Shown piece by piece: positions 5,465-9,366 of a stretch of DNA of 9,366 bases. Position numbers and translations under genes: made by a program. Source of the stretch: an uncultured Aliterella sp. (lineage in GTDB: Bacteria; Cyanobacteriota; Cyanobacteriia; Cyanobacteriales; Chroococcidiopsidaceae); contig CAJQOK010000421.1 of NCBI GenBank assembly GCA_905479905.1, positions 1 through 9,366 on the forward strand, read 5' to 3'. Under the pieces are notes generated by a model. It was not told the origin of the DNA. It worked only from the letters and a program-made list of their open reading frames with translations, and did no database searches. Numbering within the stretch: the first letter of the stretch is position 1; every line of letters starts with the position of its first letter.

Positions 5465-5989
5465 ATGTCTTACTTCAATACTCCTGACCTCTCTCAAGCT
5501 GTTTTTGTAGCTGCTAATGCTGTAGTTATTGGTCGCGTCAAAGTAGCTTTAGGCGTGAGTATTTGGTATGGTGCGGTAATTCGCGGCGATGTAGAGAGAA
5601 TTGAAATCGGCGAATGTACTAATATTCAAGATGGGGCAATTTTGCATGGAGATCCTGGCAAACCAACCATTTTAGAGGATTTCGTCACTGTTGGACATCG
5701 GGCGGTCATTCACAGCGCTTACATTGAACGCGGTAGTTTAATTGGGATTGGGGCGATAATTTTGGATGGGGTGCGGGTAGGTACAGGTAGTATTATTGGT
5801 GCGGGATCGGTTGTAAATAAAGATGTACCGCCTTTTTCGTTAGTTGTCGGCGTACCGGGAAAGCGAATTAGAGAAAATTCTCCCGCCGCCGCCGCCGAAC
5901 TTATAGAACACGCCAAGCGTTACAAAAAGTTAGCTTTAGTTCACGCTGGCAAAGGTACAGATATGGGATTTGAGGTGACGAAGGATTAA
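5465..5989 (+). CDS. gamma-carbonic-anhydrase-like hexapeptide-repeat protein (174 aa)
   Basis: This is a left-handed beta-helix protein of the gamma-CA family (YrdA/PaaY/CamH branch). Repeats of the [LIV]-G-x-x type run from about residue 13 to 130. The zinc-type histidines are present: His61 (AILHGD), and His78 and His83 (VGHRAVIHS, five apart as in the archaeal gamma-CA Cam). So is the Arg40/Asp42/Gln55 set ([20 protein letters not shown]). The acidic loop of Cam is missing, as usual for this branch. The C-terminal helix covers residues 139-165. I start at ATG 5465 ([10 protein letters not shown]), because homologues begin there and the ATG at 5384 falls in the promoter. It acts as a trimer in the cytoplasm; carbonic anhydrase activity is plausible but unproven. 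Unlike CcmM, it has no Rubisco-small-subunit-like repeats. Confidence 0.88.
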   Translation: MSYFNTPDLSQAVFVAANAVVIGRVKVALGVSIWYGAVIRGDVERIEIGECTNIQDGAILHGDPGKPTILEDFVTVGHRAVIHSAYIERGSLIGIGAIILDGVRVGTGSIIGAGSVVNKDVPPFSLVVGVPGKRIRENSPAAAAELIEHAKRYKKLALVHAGKGTDMGFEVTKD

Positions 5990-6001
5990 TTAAAAACATT
6001 T

Positions 6002-6033
6002 ATAGGCAAAAGGTCTAGCTTATTTGCCTGTTT
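6002..6033 (+). terminator. candidate terminator hairpin after the gamma-CA-like gene
   Basis: AGGCAAA (6004-6010) pairs with TTTGCCT (6023-6029) across a 12-base loop, and two further pairs (one a T-G wobble) can form outside. A short TGTTTC follows rather than a clean T tract, so termination efficiency is uncertain. It lies 15 bases after the stop codon and ahead of psbY. Confidence 0.35.
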
Positions 6034-6075
6034 CAGCTAAAAATAAAAAATGAGAACTACTCTAAAAAACTTTAA

Positions 6076-6092
6076 TCTCTAAATAAGAGAGG
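6076..6092 (+). promoter_or_regulatory. psbY ribosome-binding site inside a small hairpin
   Basis: TCTCT (6076-6080) and AGAGA (6086-6090) form a five-base-pair stem around AAATA. The right arm is part of the Shine-Dalgarno AGAGAGG (6086-6092), which sits 11 bases before the ATG at 6104. The stem could partly mask the ribosome site, but it is short and may not be stable alone. Confidence 0.35.
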
Positions 6093-6103
6093 ATGACAAT
6101 AAG

Positions 6104-6223
6104 ATGGACATCGATTATCGCATAGCTATAGTTTTACTACCACTAATTGCCGCCGCGAGTTGGGCAATTTTTAATATTGCACCCGCAGCTATTAAACAAA
6201 TTCAAGGCTTTTTAGAGAAATAA
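6104..6223 (+). CDS. psbY: PsbY, low-molecular-weight photosystem II subunit (39 aa)
   Basis: This 39-codon gene encodes one transmembrane helix. The sequence opens MDIDYRIAIVLLPLIAAASW and continues AIFNIAPAAIKQIQGFLEK, matching the PsbY pattern (acidic N-terminus, IVLLP, AA-WA-xNI-xAA, RQ/KQ-IQ tail). PsbY is a peripheral single-helix subunit of photosystem II near cytochrome b559 and lies in the thylakoid membrane. The length agrees with cyanobacterial PsbY, which is a single copy here and not the tandem form of plants. A Shine-Dalgarno AGAGAGG precedes it. It stands alone on the plus strand and faces ycf37, with the palindrome at 6231-6255 between them. It is easily missed by gene callers because of its size. 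Confidence 0.88.
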   Translation: MDIDYRIAIVLLPLIAAASWAIFNIAPAAIKQIQGFLEK

Positions 6224-6230
6224 ACTGTAA

Positions 6231-6255
6231 AGAGACGTTGCAATGCAACGTCTCT
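6231..6255. repeat. 25-bp palindrome (AGAGACGTTGCA-a-TGCAACGTCTCT), cyanobacterial interspersed type
   Basis: Twelve-base arms AGAGACGTTGCA and TGCAACGTCTCT are perfect inverted copies around a single A. This sequence type, usually as GTAGAGACGTTGCATGCAACGTCTCTAC, is a common intergenic repeat in filamentous cyanobacteria as I recall. It lies seven bases after the psbY stop and 46 bases from the ycf37 stop, so as RNA it could form a hairpin ending both convergent messages, but neither side has a T tract. Only one copy is in this window. Confidence 0.8.
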
Positions 6256-6301
6256 ACAAAAGGATTTTACACAAAATTCAGCAACGCTATTTTTATGGCA
6301 A

Positions 6302-6826
6302 TTAAGAAACAACTAACCGTTTGCGGATAGCTTCTGCGCGGCGCTTGGCGGTAGTATTCTTTGGCTCAGACTTTAATACTTGCTCGTAAGTTTCCAAGGC
6401 TGGAGTAATTAAATTTTTCTTTTCGTAAGCATGACCTAAATTATTGAGAGCAAAAACATAATCAGGGTTTTGCTTTAATGCGTCTTTGTAATGACGAATT
6501 GCTAAGTCATACTGTTCTTGAGAGAAAGCAGCATAGCCTAAACCGTTATAAATAGGGGCGATATTTTCCTCGGTTTCTTGTTCGGCGGCTTTGATGGCTT
6601 TTTGAAATAATGCGATCGCCTGGGAGTACAATTTCTTCTCTAGATATATACTGCCCAACTCGTAATACTCTTGAACAGTTCCTTTATCTTTACTGAGTTT
6701 TTTTTGCAGTCTGCCTAAAGCATTTTCAGTTTTGCGGGTTTTCAACACCTGGCGAAAAACAAATACACCACTGCCAAATAGCACGATTAGTAAAATTGAA
6801 AGATATGCAACTGGTAAATTATCCAT
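6302..6826 (-). CDS. ycf37: Ycf37-like TPR protein, photosystem I assembly (174 aa)
   Basis: An N-terminal membrane anchor (about residues 5-26) is followed by a basic linker (RKTENALGRLQKKLSKDKG) and three tetratricopeptide repeats at about 50-83 (YYELGSIYLEKKLYSQAIAL), 91-122 (IYNGLGYAAFSQEQYDLAIR) and 125-156 (ALNNLGHAYEKKNLITPALE). This order and size match Ycf37, the cyanobacterial/algal relative of plant Pyg7, which is thylakoid-bound and helps photosystem I assembly and stability. The C-terminus is basic (KRRAEAIRKRL). It is the last gene of the rpmI-rplT-binding-protein group, 28 bases after the previous stop, with no clear Shine-Dalgarno. A generic TPR protein is the alternative; the anchor plus repeat layout and the linker favour Ycf37. 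Confidence 0.8.
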   Translation of the reverse strand: MDNLPVAYLSILLIVLFGSGVFVFRQVLKTRKTENALGRLQKKLSKDKGTVQEYYELGSIYLEKKLYSQAIALFQKAIKAAEQETEENIAPIYNGLGYAAFSQEQYDLAIRHYKDALKQNPDYVFALNNLGHAYEKKNLITPALETYEQVLKSEPKNTTAKRRAEAIRKRLVVS

Positions 6827-6854
6827 TTTAAAAAATACAGCTTTAGCTTACGTC

Positions 6855-7673
6855 TTATTCCATCTTGCCACCTCTTAATCTAGAAGTGGAATTAGGCAAA
6901 CCCCAATAACTAACTCTTGCTTCTAGCCAACCATCGGATACATAACGAGAAACCGCATAATTAATTTGTCTACGCACTTCATCGTACTGCAATCCTTTTG
7001 GCATGACTACTGCGAGGGGTTCAGCACCAATTAAACTAGGCAAAAGTCTATATTGCTCGTTTTGCTGCTTCCAGCCCGTCAAGACGCTGGCATCTCCTGC
7101 AAAAGCTATTGCACCCTTAGTTTCTAAAAGTAATTTCCCAGCTTGATAACTATCAACTCCTACCAACTGCGCCTGTGGTAGCAAGTAACGCACGCTGGCA
7201 ATGGTGCTAGAACCATTTATAACCGCGATTTTGCTTCTCACAACATCGCCTAATTTTTGAATAGTGGCATCTTTGGTAATTAAAGCCGTACCGTCAAAAT
7301 AATAAGGCAAACTAAAGCTAACCAATCGGGCGCGAGACTCTGTAGCGGTGAAATCTGCGATCGCTATATCTACTTTATCTTCTAATACTGCCGCTAGGCG
7401 CAAACTATTTTCGACGGGTTGCAACTTTACAGCGTCCGGCTTGCCTAATAAGTCTTGCGCCAAACGCCTAGCTAAATCAATCTCTAAGCCTTGCAAATTT
7501 CCTTGACTATCTCGAAAGCCTAAAGGACGCAAATTGTCTTTTACAGCCACCGTTAGATAGCCCCGGCGTTGAATTTCTTTAAGTTCGGCGGCGCTACTTG
7601 CACCGCAAAAACTCAAAAAACCGCAGCAAAAAGCAATTAGGAATATAAATATCCTCTTGCCTTTTAGCTGCAT
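6855..7673 (-). CDS. periplasmic amino-acid-type substrate-binding protein, orphan (272 aa)
   Basis: This is a type II periplasmic-binding fold of the ABC amino-acid family (SBP_bac_3). A Sec signal peptide covers residues 1-29 (KGKR, hydrophobic core, GASSAA before Glu30). LSFC resembles a lipobox but has Phe at -1, so I favour signal peptidase I. Ligand-type residues: Arg114 in TESRARLVSFSLPYY (the carboxylate-binding Arg position), NGSST (153-157) and Asp194 in AGDAS. No permease or ATPase gene is nearby, so it may pair with a transporter elsewhere or act as a sensor-type binding protein. Its ATG overlaps the rplT stop by one base (TAATG), so translation is probably coupled to L20. The ligand is not identifiable. 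Confidence 0.85.
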   Translation of the reverse strand: MQLKGKRIFIFLIAFCCGFLSFCGASSAAELKEIQRRGYLTVAVKDNLRPLGFRDSQGNLQGLEIDLARRLAQDLLGKPDAVKLQPVENSLRLAAVLEDKVDIAIADFTATESRARLVSFSLPYYFDGTALITKDATIQKLGDVVRSKIAVINGSSTIASVRYLLPQAQLVGVDSYQAGKLLLETKGAIAFAGDASVLTGWKQQNEQYRLLPSLIGAEPLAVVMPKGLQYDEVRRQINYAVSRYVSDGWLEARVSYWGLPNSTSRLRGGKME

Positions 7674-8026
7674 TATTTAACTTGGCTTGCCATTTCGGCA
7701 ACTTTGCTAAAACCTGTAGGATCTAATACTGCCATTTGTGCCAGCATTTTACGATTGATGCCAACATTAGCTTTTTTCAAATTGCCCATTAGTTGGCTGT
7801 AGCTAACTCCGTGCTGTCTTGCGGCGGCGTTGATGCGAACAATCCACAAACGGCGGAAATCGCGCTTGCGTTTTTTGCGATCGCGGTAAGCACTCCGCAA
7901 GGCTTTCATTACTTGTTGATTTGCCGTTCTAAACAGCGTAGAGTGAGAACCGCGAAATCCTTTAGCTAGTTTAAGAATTTTCTTGCGGCGTTTGCGGGCT
8001 ACATTACCGCGTTTTACCCGTGTCAT
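7673..8026 (-). CDS. rplT: 50S ribosomal protein L20 (117 aa)
   Basis: The sequence is diagnostic for L20: [20 protein letters not shown] at the N-terminus, [20 protein letters not shown], then [20 protein letters not shown] and the C-terminal [21 protein letters not shown]20 binds 23S rRNA early in large-subunit assembly; the N-terminal ~60 residues form the extended basic arm. Length is normal. The start ATG at 8026 is preceded by a good Shine-Dalgarno AAGGA (8037-8041) with ten bases of spacing. It follows rpmI by 21 bases, the usual pairing; infC is not adjacent here. Confidence 0.98.
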   Translation of the reverse strand: MTRVKRGNVARKRRKKILKLAKGFRGSHSTLFRTANQQVMKALRSAYRDRKKRKRDFRRLWIVRINAAARQHGVSYSQLMGNLKKANVGINRKMLAQMAVLDPTGFSKVAEMASQVK

Positions 8027-8047
8027 AGTTTATTTATCCTTAATAAT

Positions 8048-8245
8048 TTACAAATAGGGCAACATCAAGCGGACGTTTGGCGCGTCGCGCTCGTCTACTA
8101 CTGCCATTTGGGAGAATCGACGCTTTTTGTCTGATGATTTGTGTTGTAGCAAGTGGTTTTTGCCAGCTTTGCGGCGGACAATTTTACCAGTACCAGTAGC
8201 GCGAAAGCGCTTTGATGCTGCTTTGCGGGTTTTTAGTTTAGGCAT
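8048..8245 (-). CDS. rpmI: 50S ribosomal protein L35 (65 aa)
   Basis: The protein starts [20 protein letters not shown] at the ATG at 8245 and continues [20 protein letters not shown], with a tail ending in LMLPYL, the complete L35 pattern with the basic core that packs against 23S rRNA. An upstream in-frame TTG at 8269 would add eight residues foreign to the family and lies at the predicted transcription start, so it is rejected. First gene of the ribosomal operon; the leader is too short (about 23 bases) to hold an infC-type or L20-binding autoregulatory structure. Confidence 0.97.
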   Translation of the reverse strand: MPKLKTRKAASKRFRATGTGKIVRRKAGKNHLLQHKSSDKKRRFSQMAVVDERDAPNVRLMLPYL

Positions 8246-8275
8246 ATACAGACTGCAATAAGGACGCAATCTACA

Positions 8276-8281
8276 ATTATA
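8276..8281 (-). promoter_or_regulatory. candidate -10 element of the rpmI-rplT promoter
   Basis: A perfect TATAAT on the minus strand lies 31 bases upstream of the rpmI ATG, in the 62-base gap after nadA, and predicts a start near 8268. No good -35 hexamer is found at 16-18 bases; TGTA directly upstream only partly resembles an extended -10. The ribosomal operon could also be read through from nadA. Confidence 0.4.
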
Positions 8282-8307
8282 TACAAATTAAGGCAAATAA
8301 CATTATT

Positions 8308-9276
8308 TTACTTGCTCATTTCTAGCATTCGTTGCATGGGTTTAAGCGCCGCTAATCTAATTTCCTCCGACATTGTTATTTCTGGGGCGCGGTTTTTCAT
8401 CGCTAAATAAAGCTTTTCTAAAGTATTTAGCCGCATATACGGACACTCATTGCAAGCACAGTTATTTATCGGGGGTGCAGGAATGAAATGCTTGCCGGGA
8501 GCGTCTTTTTGCATTTGATGAATAATTCCCGGCTCGGTGGCGACTATAAAGGCATTTGCTGAGGATTTTGTACAGTAGTTGAGTAATGCTGTAGTCGAAC
8601 CAATATAATCGGCGTGGCGCAGTACCACCGATTCGCATTCGGGATGGGCAATTATTTCGGCTTCAGGATGAGCAATTTTTAATTCAACAAGTTTTCTCTC
8701 AGAAAAAGTTTCGTGAACAATGCAGCTACCTTGCCACAGTAGCAAGTCTCGCCCAGTTTGTTCCATAACGTAACGCCCCAAATTGCGATCGGGTGCAAAA
8801 ATAATTGGCTGAGTTTCGGGAATTTGGCGAACAATCTGCACGGCATTAGAACTTGTACAGATAATATCGCTCATCGCCTTAATTTCGGCAGTGCAGTTGA
8901 TATAAGAAATGACTAAATGTTCTGGGTGTGCAGCTTTAAAGGCGGCAAATTCTTGAGGTGGACAACTATCAGCTAACGAACACCCGGCGGCTAAATCTGG
9001 TAATAATACTAATTTATTTGGGTTGAGAATTTTTGCTGTTTCTGCCATAAAATGAACGCCAGCAAAGACAATCACATCTGCATTTGTGCTGGCGGCTTGT
9101 CTAGAAAGCCCTAGAGAGTCGCCGATATAATCAGCTACATCTTGAATATCTGGTTCTTGATAATAATGCACCAAAATTACAGCATTTAGCTTTTGTTTAA
9201 GTTCAGAAATTGCTGCAAATAAATCTACTGGTAATTCGTTATAAGGATTTTTTTGAGCAAGTGTAGTTGCAAACAC
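8308..9276 (-). CDS. nadA: quinolinate synthase NadA, [4Fe-4S] enzyme (322 aa)
   Basis: NadA condenses iminoaspartate with dihydroxyacetone phosphate to quinolinate in de novo NAD synthesis. Conserved blocks are all present: [20 protein letters not shown] (33-52), [14 protein letters not shown] (71-84), AGCSLADSC (97-105), [14 protein letters not shown] (125-138), [11 protein letters not shown] (160-170), GSCIVHE (183-189), HPEC (211-214), GSTTALL (226-232) and [20 protein letters not shown]. The three cluster ligands by family analogy are Cys99, Cys185 and Cys278. The start is GTG at 9276 (VFATTLAQ, 322 residues); an upstream ATG at 9287 is out of use because it is followed at once by TAA. 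Length is normal for cyanobacterial NadA. nadB and nadC are not in the window. Confidence 0.97.
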   Translation of the reverse strand: MFATTLAQKNPYNELPVDLFAAISELKQKLNAVILVHYYQEPDIQDVADYIGDSLGLSRQAASTNADVIVFAGVHFMAETAKILNPNKLVLLPDLAAGCSLADSCPPQEFAAFKAAHPEHLVISYINCTAEIKAMSDIICTSSNAVQIVRQIPETQPIIFAPDRNLGRYVMEQTGRDLLLWQGSCIVHETFSERKLVELKIAHPEAEIIAHPECESVVLRHADYIGSTTALLNYCTKSSANAFIVATEPGIIHQMQKDAPGKHFIPAPPINNCACNECPYMRLNTLEKLYLAMKNRAPEITMSEEIRLAALKPMQRMLEMSK

Positions 9277-9306
9277 AGGTTTTACATAGCTTAATCGGTA
9301 CTAATA

Positions 9307-9331
9307 ATTATAGTAGTTTTTACCAAAACTA
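9307..9331 (-). promoter_or_regulatory. nadA -10 element with an abutting inverted repeat
   Basis: On the minus strand a perfect TATAAT occupies 9307-9312, 31 bases before the GTG start. Directly upstream, TAGTTTT (9314-9320) and AAAACTA (9325-9331) are 7-base inverted arms around TACC, filling the spacer and -35 region. No consensus -35 is found at the usual distance, which would fit an activator- or repressor-controlled promoter. A TTGACA occurs further up, 36 bases from this -10, too far to pair with it. Confidence 0.42.
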
Positions 9332-9366
9332 GCAGGGGTGCTTTTTTCTGTCAAAATAGACTGAGG

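Noticed and set aside
162..7884. Repeated GCGATCGC octamers as a regulatory or CRISPR-like array
   Set aside because: These are HIP1 sites, scattered mostly inside genes at irregular spacing, a general cyanobacterial genome feature; no CRISPR repeats are present.
8246..8269. Longer L35 reading from TTG 8269
   Set aside because: L35 begins [10 protein letters not shown] in this family; the eight added residues are unrelated and overlap the likely transcription start.

Overview
The window looks like chromosomal DNA of a cyanobacterium. The HIP1 octamer GCGATCGC occurs about 14 times in 9.4 kb by my count (for example at 162, 330, 372, 833, 1696, 1788, 3040, 4702, 6612, 7357, 7877). Photosynthesis-specific genes are present: psbY, and a TPR protein that I read as the photosystem I assembly factor Ycf37. 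There is also a cyanobacteria-type hypothetical family (TIGR02652/DUF2396-like). I cannot fix the genus from sequence alone.

Layout. (1) Bases 1-1491, plus strand: an accessory toxin-antitoxin patch. It holds the 3' end of a RelE/ParE-type toxin cut by the window edge, then a complete antitoxin/toxin pair whose toxin is a paralogue of that fragment, then a complete mazE-mazF pair. The mazE promoter is well formed and overlaps two stacked palindromes that look like an autoregulatory operator. (2) 1528-4267, minus strand: an energy-coupling-factor nickel/cobalt importer transcribed in the order cbiM, PDGLE subunit, cbiQ, cbiO. (3) 4351-5288, minus strand: a zinc-ribbon-like hypothetical protein and a VOC/glyoxalase-fold protein, overlapping by one base. 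(4) 5465-5989, plus strand: a gamma-class carbonic-anhydrase-like hexapeptide protein, divergent from block 3. (5) 6104-6223, plus strand: psbY (39 aa), followed by a 25-bp near-perfect palindrome. (6) 6302-8245, minus strand: rpmI, rplT, an orphan periplasmic amino-acid-type binding protein and ycf37, probably one operon; the binding-protein start overlaps the rplT stop by one base. (7) 8308-9276, minus strand: nadA, quinolinate synthase, with a promoter and inverted repeat just upstream.

How they work together: the Ni/Co importer would supply metal for cobalamin or for nickel enzymes; which metal cannot be decided here. PsbY (photosystem II) and Ycf37 (photosystem I) face each other across the palindrome. 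The rest is housekeeping: two ribosomal proteins and NAD synthesis.

I did not find a clearly new multi-gene defence or metabolic system. The points most worth a second look are the mazE operator architecture, the predicted N-terminal processing of CbiM that would create its metal site, the orphan binding protein translationally tied to rplT, and the coupled pair of unknown function (zinc-ribbon protein plus VOC protein). No gene-free stretch exceeds about 200 bases.
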